A stretch of 64,000 bases of DNA from Arthrobacter sp. SPG23 (GTDB lineage: Bacteria > Actinomycetota > Actinomycetes > Actinomycetales > Micrococcaceae), in the NCBI RefSeq assembly GCF_000876655.1, contig NZ_JYCN01000021.1:152930-216929 (forward strand). The letters are read 5' to 3'. The notes under the pieces were generated by a model. It had not been told where the DNA came from. It did not search any database and saw only the letters and a list, made by a program, of their open reading frames with translations. The position numbers were made by a program, and so were the translations under genes. Below, in pieces: positions 1-11,400 of the stretch (positions are counted from its first letter, which is position 1; every line of letters starts with the position of its first letter).

Positions 1-1867
<1,867 letters not shown>

Positions 1868-1906
1868 TTAGGCAGAAACCGACTCATTCCCAACGGAAAG
1901 CACCTG

Positions 1907-4900
1907 ATGACGCTCCACTGCACCCTGGTCCGGGGGCCCGACGCCACCAGCCCCGGTCCCCCGATCGAACTCGAGGTTGAGGCCCCATCCGGAGGTGCTG
2001 GCCTCATGCTGCAGCAAGCCCTGGAGAGGGACTACGGCGCGGGCGACTTGTCCGTATCCGGGCTCCCGTTGTCCTGCCTGTCAGTGGGGAAACCGCCGCT
2101 CGTTAACGGGGCCGTCATCGTGGACGGCGCCGGAAAACGGCCTTCCGAGGTCGGCGAATCCGCGACGCTGCTGGTCGCTGTACACAGCGGTCCCGCTGCG
2201 GGAACCGTGGAGCCCCTGCGGCGCGGCACCTATCGGATCGGCCGGAGCGGCACGGAAATCGCAATTCCTGATGCTGCGCTGTCCCGTGAACACGCCAGGC
2301 TTAACGTCACGGATACGGCTGTCACCATCACCGATTTGGACAGTATCAACGGGACATTCGTGGACGGGAAGCGGGTGGGGCAGGCGTCGGTCTCAACAAA
2401 CTCACTCATCAGCTGCGGTAACTCCACGCTGTCCATTGTGTTTGGCGCCGGGCCGACCCATCGGCTTCCGGAGTGGGACGCTGCCGGATCCAGCGTGGCT
2501 GAACCCTTGAAGATTCCGCATCGGCCGGATAGCGGCAACAGGGGCGTTCTCCTCGTCACCGCGGTTCTCCCGTTGCTCATTGGCGTGGGTCTTGCGGTCA
2601 TCACCGGAATGTGGATGTTCCTGGCCTTCACGGCAGTTTCTGCAGTCTCCGTGCTCATTCCCCTGATGGCCGGCCGCCGCCAGCGGCGCCGCCTCAAGAC
2701 ACTGGTCGCTGCCGCCGTCGAAGACGACACCCAACGACGACGCCGGGCCGCGCCGTCCGCCGCCGAACTCGTCCTCAGGGGCCAAGGCGACCAAACCGGC
2801 CCTGCACAAGGTCCCGACGCACCCGACGACGTCGCCCTGCGACTCGGGCTCGCGGAACAACCGGCCAACATCAGCATGGATCCGGCCGACCCGGAGTTCG
2901 AGGCGCCGGCACTGCGGCTCATGCCCTTCATCCTTCCGCTTCCAGACCTCACATCTGTCCGCGGTCCGCAGCAAGATGTCGCGGGTCTGGTCCGGTTCCT
3001 GATCATGCAGCTCACCAGTTGCCGGTCTTCATCACGCATCCGGGTCCTGGTGCATGGGTCGCCCCGGTCCCTCCCGCTGACCTCCCGCTACCTTGCGCCC
3101 GTGACGCTCTCGTCCAACCTCCGGACGACGACAGAGGTACTGCAGCGGGGCATCGACCGGACGCGGGAACGCGGCGTGCTGATACTGACCGGCGGTGTCG
3201 ACCACCATGCCGGTTCTCCCGGTATATATACGGCCGCGATCAGCCGCGGCTGGCATGTTGTTGACTGCGCACAGGATGGATCCGCGAAGTCGGGCACGGT
3301 GATCGAGCTGAGAGGAACTACCGCCCGGGTGTGCGCTGCCGACTCATGGACGTCCTTCCTGCCCGACCTTGTCCCCGAGCAACCTTTCGATCGATACTGC
3401 CGAAGCATGGCCCCGCAGTTTGAGCGCAGCCCGAGCTCCGGACCTGCGGTGCCGCCGAACTGCACCTTGTCCGATGTCCTTCCGGGGACCACGGCAGACA
3501 CGTCGGCCCGTTGGGCTACCGGCCACCTGAGTCCGGGCCTCTCCGTTCCCATCGGCATGGCGGCCCAAGGTCCCCGCATGCTGGACCTCGAGTCGGACGG
3601 CCCGCATTTTCTGGTGGCCGGAACCACGGGTTCCGGTAAGTCTGAACTCCTCAGGAGCCTGACGGCCGGACTGGCCCTTAGCTACCCGCCGGAACGGATC
3701 AACTTCCTCTTTATTGATTTCAAAGGCGGCTCCGGCTTGGGACCGTTGACCGGACTTCCCCACTGTGTGGGCATGCTCACGGACCTCACGAGGCACGAAC
3801 TTGACCGCGCGCTCACCTCCCTGCGTGCCGAAATCCGGCACCGGGAGGAAATGCTGTCCGGCGTGCAGGCGCCGGACCTGGCCGGGTACAGGGCAATTGG
3901 CTGCCCGGCCGGCCCGCTTCCTCATCTGATCCTCATCATCGACGAATTTAGAATGCTCGTCGAAGATGCTCCCGAAGCCCTGAAGGAACTGATGCGAATT
4001 GCGGCGATCGGACGGTCGCTGGGCGTACACCTGATCATGGCCACGCAGCGACCCCAAGGGGCGCTTACGGCAGATATCCGCGCCAACGTCACTACCAGCA
4101 TTGCGTTGCGCGTCCAGTCGGAGACGGAATCGGTGGACATCATCAATTCCAGGCTGGCCGCGGGAATTCCGCTGTCCAGTCCAGGGCGCGCCTACTTCGC
4201 CCGAGGGACGGAGGATCCAGTCGAATTTCAGGCAGCCTCCCTGGCTGGCGCCGAAACAGCGGTGAGTGCTTCCTCGATCCGTGTTCGCGGCGCAGCGGAG
4301 TCCCTTTGGGCATCCGCGTCGGGCAGGGCCGGGCATGCGGCCCCTTGCCTGCCGCCGTCTCCTGCCCGGGCAGCCGGCCCTCTTATCGAATCGCTGGTGC
4401 AACTCTGGGGCGGCCTGGGAGGCGCTGCACCCCGTCGGCCAGTGGCCATGCCGTTGCCATCGACGGTACCCCTTCCCCCGTCCGGCGCGCACGGCACGGA
4501 CGGCGCTCACGGCACGGACGGGGCGGACGGCGGTTCCGATTCCGGTGTCTGGTCCATACAGCTAGGACTGTTGGACGAACCCGACCGGCAGCGCGTTTCC
4601 CGGCTGGCATGGCAACCGTCCGGCCACGGGCATCTGGCCCTCGTTGGCGGAACGGGGAGCGGGGTGGACGAAGCCCTGGACCTAACGCTGCAACAGCTGA
4701 TCGGGCACGACGTTGAATCGCACGTCTACCTGCTCGACGCCGGAAACTCCTTCGGCGCCGCCCGTTCCCTGCCGCGGGTGGGCGCGGCGGCAGGCCTTCA
4801 CGAACTCCGCCGGGCTGTGCGGATCCTGGAGCGCGTTGCACTCGAACTGTCCCTGAGGCTCAGCCGCCCCACGAAGGATGTCCGGCCACCGCTTGTCCTC

Positions 4901-5983
4901 GTACTTGCCGGCTGGGGCTCGTGGGCTTCGTCGCTCCGGGCGGGTCCACTGGCCTGGGCGGAAGACCTGGTCCAGGACATCATCCGGGACGGTGCGCGGG
5001 CAGGCGTGACGGTGCTCATTGCCGGAGACCGGGAGCTGGTAACAGCCCGGTACTTCGCATCCGTCCCCAACCGGGCGTACTTTCCCACTGGTTCCACCGA
5101 GGAGGGCCGACTTGCATGGCCGCGGCTGCCTGACGTCGCGATGGTCCGCGGACGGGCGGTGGTATTCGGCCCGTTCACTGGCAGCCCGGGCTCGGTGGCC
5201 CAGTTCTATGCCGCGCCCGCAGCGGGCATGGCAAAACCGGCGATGGTGAAGGAACCGGCAGCCAGGCCCTTCAGAATCGAAGCCTTGCCCCCGCGCCTGA
5301 GCGTGTCCGATGTGCTCGCGCGTGTCACGGCGGACACTGCGTCACCGTCCAACCGCGCTGCCGGCGGTCGGGGCGGTACCAAAGACCGCAGAATTGTCGT
5401 CGGTATCGGCGGTGACGAACTTGTCCCCGCAACTGTCCGGTTGCCGCCCGGAAGCGTCCTGCCTGTCCTGGGAGGTCCCTGTTCCGGTAAGAGTTCCTTT
5501 CTTGCCGCCCTCCCGCCGCTCAACGCCGAAGTTCCCGGATGGTTCTTTCCCGGTACGGAGGAGACCGCCGCCAGCTATTGGGCGGACGTCCTGGCAAGCG
5601 CTGATTCCGGCGGTCTCAACAAAGGCTCAGTCCTGCTAGTGGACGATGCCGACTTGCAGACACCGGAAACGAACCGTCACATCGCGGCCCTGCACGGGCT
5701 CGGGTTCACGGTAATAATGACTGCGGGGTTCAGCCCGACGCTCAGCCAGAGGGTGCCGGTGGCTGCACAGGCCCGCGGGCAAGGCACCGGCATCCTGGTC
5801 GCACCACGAACCATCATGGACGGAGAATTCTTCGGCATTCGCTTCGAAGTGGAGGCCAACCCGCCGCCCGGGCGGGCCGTCGTCATTGCAGAGGGCAGGA
5901 CAACACCGGTCCAACTGGCAGCTGGCCTGCGCCCGCAGGTCACAACGCGGGGGGCGCCCCTCCGGCCCTCGAAGCAAAGCTGA
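1907..5983 (+). CDS. FHA-domain FtsK/SpoIIIE ATPase (EssC/EccC-like)
   Basis: A 1358-residue membrane ATPase with the layout of type VII secretion motors. An FHA domain lies at about residues 88-180 (YRIGRSG, LSREHARL, DSINGTFVDG). Two transmembrane helices follow at about 213-255, then three FtsK-type ATPase domains. The first has an intact Walker A (GTTGSGKS, 572-579) and Walker B (LILIIDEF, about 674). The second has a degenerate P-loop (GGTGSGVD, about 914) with no lysine. The third is intact (GGPCSGKS, about 1188). The ATG was chosen over an upstream frame because GGAAAG precedes it at good spacing and the protein then starts MTLHCTLVRG. No WXG100 substrate or other secretion gene is seen nearby, so the substrate is unknown. 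It could also be a DNA translocase, but the FHA-TM-triple-ATPase order favours a protein secretion motor. Confidence 0.88.
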   Translation: MTLHCTLVRGPDATSPGPPIELEVEAPSGGAGLMLQQALERDYGAGDLSVSGLPLSCLSVGKPPLVNGAVIVDGAGKRPSEVGESATLLVAVHSGPAAGTVEPLRRGTYRIGRSGTEIAIPDAALSREHARLNVTDTAVTITDLDSINGTFVDGKRVGQASVSTNSLISCGNSTLSIVFGAGPTHRLPEWDAAGSSVAEPLKIPHRPDSGNRGVLLVTAVLPLLIGVGLAVITGMWMFLAFTAVSAVSVLIPLMAGRRQRRRLKTLVAAAVEDDTQRRRRAAPSAAELVLRGQGDQTGPAQGPDAPDDVALRLGLAEQPANISMDPADPEFEAPALRLMPFILPLPDLTSVRGPQQDVAGLVRFLIMQLTSCRSSSRIRVLVHGSPRSLPLTSRYLAPVTLSSNLRTTTEVLQRGIDRTRERGVLILTGGVDHHAGSPGIYTAAISRGWHVVDCAQDGSAKSGTVIELRGTTARVCAADSWTSFLPDLVPEQPFDRYCRSMAPQFERSPSSGPAVPPNCTLSDVLPGTTADTSARWATGHLSPGLSVPIGMAAQGPRMLDLESDGPHFLVAGTTGSGKSELLRSLTAGLALSYPPERINFLFIDFKGGSGLGPLTGLPHCVGMLTDLTRHELDRALTSLRAEIRHREEMLSGVQAPDLAGYRAIGCPAGPLPHLILIIDEFRMLVEDAPEALKELMRIAAIGRSLGVHLIMATQRPQGALTADIRANVTTSIALRVQSETESVDIINSRLAAGIPLSSPGRAYFARGTEDPVEFQAASLAGAETAVSASSIRVRGAAESLWASASGRAGHAAPCLPPSPARAAGPLIESLVQLWGGLGGAAPRRPVAMPLPSTVPLPPSGAHGTDGAHGTDGADGGSDSGVWSIQLGLLDEPDRQRVSRLAWQPSGHGHLALVGGTGSGVDEALDLTLQQLIGHDVESHVYLLDAGNSFGAARSLPRVGAAAGLHELRRAVRILERVALELSLRLSRPTKDVRPPLVLVLAGWGSWASSLRAGPLAWAEDLVQDIIRDGARAGVTVLIAGDRELVTARYFASVPNRAYFPTGSTEEGRLAWPRLPDVAMVRGRAVVFGPFTGSPGSVAQFYAAPAAGMAKPAMVKEPAARPFRIEALPPRLSVSDVLARVTADTASPSNRAAGGRGGTKDRRIVVGIGGDELVPATVRLPPGSVLPVLGGPCSGKSSFLAALPPLNAEVPGWFFPGTEETAASYWADVLASADSGGLNKGSVLLVDDADLQTPETNRHIAALHGLGFTVIMTAGFSPTLSQRVPVAAQARGQGTGILVAPRTIMDGEFFGIRFEVEANPPPGRAVVIAEGRTTPVQLAAGLRPQVTTRGAPLRPSKQS

Positions 5984-6395
5984 TGACTCTCTTGTTAAAC
6001 AACAGCACCATTGCAACGACAGCCGGAACCAGCATGGCGAATCCCGCGGCGATGTATCCGCCGGTGAGCGTCGGAAATCCTATGGTCAGGACAAACAATT
6101 GGGCTACCAGGGCCCCGGCACGCGGCCACCGGAATCCCCGGAAAAGAAAATACGCAACAGCGTAAAGCCAGGCCGCAAAGGAAAGCAGGAGTGCCAGGGT
6201 AAAAACAGCGCCCCAGAAAGAAAGCACCGGCGCCCCCGTGAGCAGCTGAACGGCATACCAGCCCGCTGCCACAAGGAGAGCCGTCGCCTCCGCTGCGACG
6301 ATCAGGGACAGTACGATGACCGTCCGCGGCCGCGCGGCCCGGGCTCCCGGGGCAGCAGGAATGGGGCCGGAGTGGTTCTCTGGGGGTCTTGACAC
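5940..6395 (-). CDS. Small four-helix membrane protein of unknown function
   Basis: A 151-residue protein with a Pro/Arg-rich N-terminal tail of about 23 residues, then four hydrophobic segments (around residues 24-50, 58-78, 88-108 and 112-133) and a short basic C-terminus. I do not recognise a family beyond 'actinobacterial conserved membrane protein'. The start is GTG. The last 44 bases overlap the 3' end of the convergent FHA-FtsK gene, so both stops lie inside the other gene. Such tight convergence is usual in compact actinobacterial chromosomes but could allow antisense interference. Confidence 0.7.
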   Translation of the reverse strand: MSRPPENHSGPIPAAPGARAARPRTVIVLSLIVAAEATALLVAAGWYAVQLLTGAPVLSFWGAVFTLALLLSFAAWLYAVAYFLFRGFRWPRAGALVAQLFVLTIGFPTLTGGYIAAGFAMLVPAVVAMVLLFNKRVISFASRAGGAPPAL

Positions 6396-6447
6396 ACTGG
6401 CACCCTACCGGACATAGTCGGTTAGCGGGGAGGGCGCTGGCGACCTA

Positions 6448-6465
6448 TGTGACGTATCGCTCACG
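6448..6465. promoter_or_regulatory. Possible CRP/GlxR-like site upstream of whiB1
   Basis: TGTGA and TCACG half-sites are separated by eight bases. The usual CRP family spacing is six, so this is an imperfect match. In mycobacteria whiB1 is controlled by a CRP protein, which is why the element is recorded at all. Confidence 0.25.
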
Positions 6466-6538
6466 CTTAAGAGGCACTTCTTAGACGATTACCCCTTGTT
6501 TACACAGCGTTAACATGACACGCTTAATTCAGATGACC

Positions 6539-6562
6539 AAGGGGACCCGGCAGGGTCCCTTT
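6539..6562 (+). terminator. Terminator-like hairpin in the whiB1 leader
   Basis: A ten-pair stem (AAGGGGACCC with GGGTCCCTTT, including one G-U pair) closes on a GGCA loop and runs into CTTATG. It ends about 73 bases before the whiB1 start codon. It could act as an attenuator in the whiB1 leader, or as the terminator of a short upstream transcript. Confidence 0.55.
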
Positions 6563-6635
6563 CTTATGTAGCCTCTAGTGAATATTTTCACAAGATGCTT
6601 CCAACGAGTTCCCAGGAATGGAGTGACTGATCAGC

Positions 6636-6884
6636 ATGGATTGGCGTAACCGCGCAGCGTGCCTCGACAAGGACCCGGAGCTTTTCTTCCCAGTAGGAAA
6701 CACCGGGCCCGCTCTCCTGCAGATCGAGGAAGCCAAAAGTGTGTGCCGCCGCTGCCCCGTGGTGGACACCTGCCTTCAGTGGGCCCTCGAATCGGGACAG
6801 GACGCCGGCGTTTGGGGCGGAATGAGCGAAGACGAGCGCCGGGCCCTCAAGCGCCGCGCTGCCCGCGCCCGTCGGGCCTCCTGA
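6636..6884 (+). CDS. whiB1: WhiB1-type iron-sulfur transcriptional regulator
   Basis: An 82-residue Wbl protein with the four cluster-ligating cysteines at residues 9, 37, 40 and 46, the GVWGGMSEDERR turn, and a basic C-terminal tail (KRRAARARR) for DNA contact. The N-terminus MDWRNRAACLDKDPELFFPV is almost the same as M. tuberculosis WhiB1, an essential nitric-oxide-sensitive partner of the primary sigma factor. It is followed on the other strand by the pdtaS homologue, as Rv3219 is by Rv3220c. The roughly 240-base region upstream holds a CRP-like element and a strong hairpin, so transcription is probably regulated. Confidence 0.96.
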   Translation: MDWRNRAACLDKDPELFFPVGNTGPALLQIEEAKSVCRRCPVVDTCLQWALESGQDAGVWGGMSEDERRALKRRAARARRAS

Positions 6885-6916
6885 CCGGATGAATCTGGGC
6901 CCTTCGGGCCACAAGG

Positions 6917-6950
6917 AAGCAGCCGCGGACTTCACAGTCCGCGGCTGCTT
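6917..6950. terminator. Bidirectional terminator between whiB1 and pdtaS
   Basis: A perfect 15-pair stem beginning AAGCAGCCGCGG closes on a four-base TCAC loop. It lies between the convergent whiB1 and pdtaS genes, is followed by TCCCTTT on the plus strand and by CCTTG on the minus strand, and should end both transcripts. Confidence 0.85.
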
Positions 6951-6973
6951 TCCCTTTCAAGGGATCCTGTAGC

Positions 6974-8443
6974 TCAGCGCTTTTGCAGGTTCAGGATGAT
7001 CTGCACGGCAGTGCCGCCACCCTCACGCGGTTTCCACTGGATACTTCCGCCGAGCTCGCTCGTGACGAGGGTGCGGACGATCTGCAGTCCCAGGCCTTCG
7101 ACGTGGGGCGTGTCGGGCAGTCCGACGCCGTCATCGGCCACCGTGACGGTCAGGAGCTCGTCTCCGTCCTCGCCCTCTGAGCGGTCAGCCAGCAGCCAGA
7201 CAGTTCCCGTCCTACCCTCCAGGCCATGTTCCACGGCGTTCGTCACCAGCTCGTTGATCACCAGAGCCAGCGGGGTGGCGAAATCGCTGGGCAGCTCACC
7301 GAACAGGCCGGACCTGGCAGTCTTGACCTGCTGCGAGGGTGAAGCGACTTCAGCGGAAAGACGGAACTGCCGCCCAATCAGCTCATCGAAGTCGACGCTC
7401 TGCGTCAGTCCCTGGGACAGCGTCTCGTGGACAAGGGCAATGGTTGCAACTCGTCGCATGGCCTGCTCAAGGCCCTGCTTGGCTTCATCGCTGACCATCC
7501 GGCGTGACTGCATCCGCAACAGGGCAGCAACCGTCTGCAGGTTGTTTTTCACACGGTGGTGGATCTCGCGGATGGTGGCGTCCTTGGTCACAAGTTCCAT
7601 TTCCCGGCGCCGTAGCTCAGAGACGTCACGGCAGAGCACCAGGGCCCCAAACCGCTGTTGCTCATCGCGCAACGGGATAGCCCGCAGTGACAGGCTGACT
7701 CCCCGGGATTCAATTTCGCTGCGCCAAGGCATCCGCCCGGTCACGACGAGCGGCAGGGTTTCGTCCACCATGCGACGGTCCCTCAACAGCCCCGCAGTGA
7801 CTTCTGCCAGCGACCTCCCCTCAAGGGATTCACCGTCGCCTAGCCGCCGGAATGCGGAGACGCCGTTGGGGCTGGCGTACTGCACAATTCCGTCTGCGTC
7901 GAGCCGGATCAGACCGTCTCCCACCCGCGGCGCGCCGCGGCGGGATCCGGTGGGCGAAGCGAAGTCGGGCCACAGGCCGAGGGTTCCCATGCGCAGCAGG
8001 TCGTAGGCGCACTGCCGGTAGGTCAGTTCGAGCCGGGACGGCATCCGCGAACTGGACAGGTCCATGTGTGTGGTCACGATAGCCAGCGTCCGGCCGTTTC
8101 TCACCATGGGAACGGCTTCAACCCGGAGGGCCATATCACTGCTCCAGTTGGTTTCACTGGAACGCTCGATGGTCCGGCTGCTCCAGGCCTTATCAACCAG
8201 CGGCTGCAGATCCGACCTGATCCCCTCCCCCACGAAGTCGGCGTGGAACACCGTATGCGTGGTGGAGGGGCGGACGTGGGCCAGCGCCACGTAACCGAAC
8301 TCAGGATGCGGAAACCACAATGCGAGGTCGGCGAAGGCGAGGTCGGCGACCATCTGCCAGTCGCCCACCAGGAGGTGCAGCCACTCGGCATCCCCCGGCC
8401 CAAAATCAGCGTGTTCCCTGATGGGGTCCGTAAAGATTGCCAC
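6974..8443 (-). CDS. pdtaS: PdtaS-like sensor histidine kinase
   Basis: A 489-residue soluble two-component kinase. The N-terminal half is a GAF-like plus PAS sensor region (PAS near residues 170-270, starting at DGLIRLDADG). The dimerisation/phosphoacceptor segment is of the HisKA_2 type, with REIHHRVKNNLQTV near residue 293. The HATPase domain shows the N box (LVINELVTNAVEHG) and the G box (DDGVGLPD). No membrane segments are seen, as in M. tuberculosis PdtaS, which signals to the RNA-binding antiterminator PdtaR. The GTG start is well placed behind GGAGGTG. No PdtaR gene is present in the window. The whiB1-pdtaS neighbourhood is conserved across actinobacteria. Confidence 0.92.
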   Translation of the reverse strand: MAIFTDPIREHADFGPGDAEWLHLLVGDWQMVADLAFADLALWFPHPEFGYVALAHVRPSTTHTVFHADFVGEGIRSDLQPLVDKAWSSRTIERSSETNWSSDMALRVEAVPMVRNGRTLAIVTTHMDLSSSRMPSRLELTYRQCAYDLLRMGTLGLWPDFASPTGSRRGAPRVGDGLIRLDADGIVQYASPNGVSAFRRLGDGESLEGRSLAEVTAGLLRDRRMVDETLPLVVTGRMPWRSEIESRGVSLSLRAIPLRDEQQRFGALVLCRDVSELRRREMELVTKDATIREIHHRVKNNLQTVAALLRMQSRRMVSDEAKQGLEQAMRRVATIALVHETLSQGLTQSVDFDELIGRQFRLSAEVASPSQQVKTARSGLFGELPSDFATPLALVINELVTNAVEHGLEGRTGTVWLLADRSEGEDGDELLTVTVADDGVGLPDTPHVEGLGLQIVRTLVTSELGGSIQWKPREGGGTAVQIILNLQKR

Positions 8444-8476
8444 TACACCTCCATATTCGACGCTTGGAACGGGTCC

Positions 8477-11400
8477 CTAGCGTCGGACGATTGACCTCAA
8501 GAGCCTCAATGCTACCGACAGTGACGCCATATCGTCCGCTTCGAGTGAGTTGACCTCGTCAAACATGCTCCTGGCACGGTTCAGCTGCTCGGCATTCAGA
8601 CCTTCCCAGTCCAGTACCCGGTCCTCCGCGGGGACTCCGGCCGACGTCGACTCAAGGACCGACGTCGTAATGTCCGAAATCGTGGAGTACAGGTCATCAC
8701 GCAAGGCAGCACGGGCAAGTGCCTGCCAGCGGTCACGCCTCGGAAGTTTGGTGATCCGTTCCAGCAGCGAGTCCACATGGAAGCGGTCGAATACCGTGTA
8801 GTACACGTGCGCGATGCTTTCCACCGGCTCCGGGCTGACATGGGCGATCTTGGCGATGTCGAGCAGCACGAAGCTTTCGAACAGTTCGGCCCAGCGGTGT
8901 GCAAGATCCTCCGGAAGTTCCCAGCTGCGGGCCTTTTCCAGCCAGGCGGCCACGCGCGCACGGTCCTCACCACGCAGGTAATCGAGGAGACGGGCACGCA
9001 TCGGATCCATCAGCGGCTTGAATTCGTCCACGATTTCCGAAATCGGCCGGGAGGCGCTCCCCTGGCCCAGGACCCACCTGACCGCGCGGTCAAGGAGCCG
9101 GCGAATATCCAGGTGTACGGTGCTCCAGTGTTCGGTCGGGAAGGACGCCGGCAGTTCGTTGAGCTCTCCCACCATGACGTCCAGCTCGTAAATTTCGCGG
9201 AGGGCGACGAATGCCTTGGCCACGGCTGCTTCGTTGGCCGAGGTCTCTTCAATGGTGCGGAACGCGAACGTAATGCCGCCGAGGTTGATCATGTCGTTCG
9301 CCACCACCGTGGCGATGATCTCCCGCCGCAGCGGATGGGTGTCGAGCTCGGCGTCGAACCTTTCCCGAAGCTGCTTGGGAAAGTACGAACGCAGAGTCTG
9401 CCTGAACCACGGGTCGTCAGCGAGATCGCTCTCACGCAGGGCAGTGGCGAGTTCGATCTTCGCGTAAGCCGCCAGAACCGACAGCTCGGGCGAGGTCAGC
9501 CCCTGCCCCTGTTCCAGGCGTTCCCGAAGCGTCGCCGTTGTGGGCAGCGCTTCAAGATCGCGCTTGAGGTCGGCGGATTTCTCCAGCCAGTCCATGAGGC
9601 GCTCGTAGCTGGGGCTCCACTCCGCAACACGGATGCGGTCGTTGAGGAGCAGGATGTTCTGGTCGATGTTGTCTTCCAGGACGAGCCGCCCTACTTCATC
9701 CGTCATGGATGCCAGGAAGTCCGCCCGCTCTGCGGCCTCCAGCTTGCCCGCGGCGACCATCCGGTCAACAAAGATCTTGATGTTAACTTCGTGGTCCGAG
9801 CAGTCGACGCCGGCCGAGTTGTCGATGGCGTCGGTGTTCAGGATGACGCCCTGAAGTGCTGCCTCAATACGTCCGCGCTGGGTCATGCCCAGGTTTCCGC
9901 CTTCGCCCACCACTTTGACGCGGAGGTCCCGGCCGTCAACGCGGATGGCGTCGTTCGCCTTGTCCCCCACCTCGGCATGCGTTTCGGTGCTTGCCTTGAC
10001 GTATGTTCCGATACCGCCGTTGTAGAGCAGGTCCGCGGGCGCCAGGAGAATGGCGCGAAGGAGTTCCGGCGGGCTCAGTTCGGTGGTGCCGTCAGGCAGC
10101 CCGAGGGCGACCCGCACCTGGTCGGAGACAGGAATGGACTTTGCCTGCCGTCCGAAGATGCCACCTCCTTCGCTGATGAGGGATTTGTCGTAATCGTCCC
10201 AGGAGGACCGGGGCAGGTCGAAGAGCCGCCGCCGTTCTGCGTAGGATGACGCCTCATCGGGATTCGGATCCAGGAAGATGTGGCGGTGGTCGAATGCTGC
10301 CAGCAGCCGGATGTGTTGCGAAAGCAGCATCCCGTTGCCAAACACATCGCCGGACATATCGCCGACGCCCACCACCGTAAACGGCTCAGACTGCGTGTCC
10401 AGGTCCAGTTCGCTGAAGTGGCGCTTGACCGATTCCCACGCGCCGCGGGCCGTGATCCCCATGGCTTTGTGGTCGTAGCCCACGGAGCCGCCGGAGGCGA
10501 AGGCATCCCCCAGCCAGAAGCCGTACTCTGCCGAGAGCCCGTTGGCGATGTCCGAGAACGTTGCCGTTCCCTTGTCTGCAGCGACAACGAGGTAGTTGTC
10601 GTTGTCGTCGTGGCGGACGACGTCGGCCGGCGGAACCACAGCTTCGCCGTCCGGAGTGGTGATCAGGTTGTCCGTAAGGTCCAGCAGACCGCGGATGAAG
10701 GTCTTGTAGCTCTCCACGCCCTCCGCCATCCACGCCGTCCGGTCGACCGCAGGGTCCGGGAGCTGCTTGGCGAAGAATCCGCCCTTGGCGCCGGTGGGCA
10801 CAATGACGGCATTCTTGACGGTCTGAGCTTTCACAAGGCCAAGGATTTCGGTGCGGAAGTCCTCGCGCCGGTCGGACCAGCGGAGCCCGCCACGGGCCAC
10901 CTTGCCGAAACGCAGGTGCACGCCTTCCACCCTGGGCGAGTACACCCAGATTTCAAACATCGGGCGCGGGAAGGCCAGCCCGTCGATCGCGGCGGGATTC
11001 AGTTTGAAGCTCAGGTACGGCTTCTGCTGGTAGAAGTTGGTGCGGAGTGTGGCCTCAATGAGGTTCGCAAACGTCCGGAGCACACGGTCTGCGTCCAACG
11101 TGGCGACCTGCTCAATAGCGGCCGCCAGCTCCGCGCGTACGGTTACCTGGCGCGCCGCCCGGACATCGTCACCGATGGCGGGGTCAAAGCGCGCCGCGAA
11201 GAGTGCACTCAGTGAGCGGGTCACGTCGGGATTGGCCAGCAGCGTGTCGGCAATGAATCCGAACGAGTTCGTATTGCCCATCTGGCGCATGTATTTCGCG
11301 TAGGCACGGAGGACCACAATCTGGCGCCAGTGCATGCCCTCGCGCAGGACCAGCCGGTCAAAGCTGTCCGACTCGACGTCACCGGAAACGGCGGCGCCGA

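Noticed and set aside
6448..6465. A full-strength CRP site upstream of whiB1
   Set aside because: The half-sites are eight bases apart instead of six; it is kept only as a low-confidence feature.
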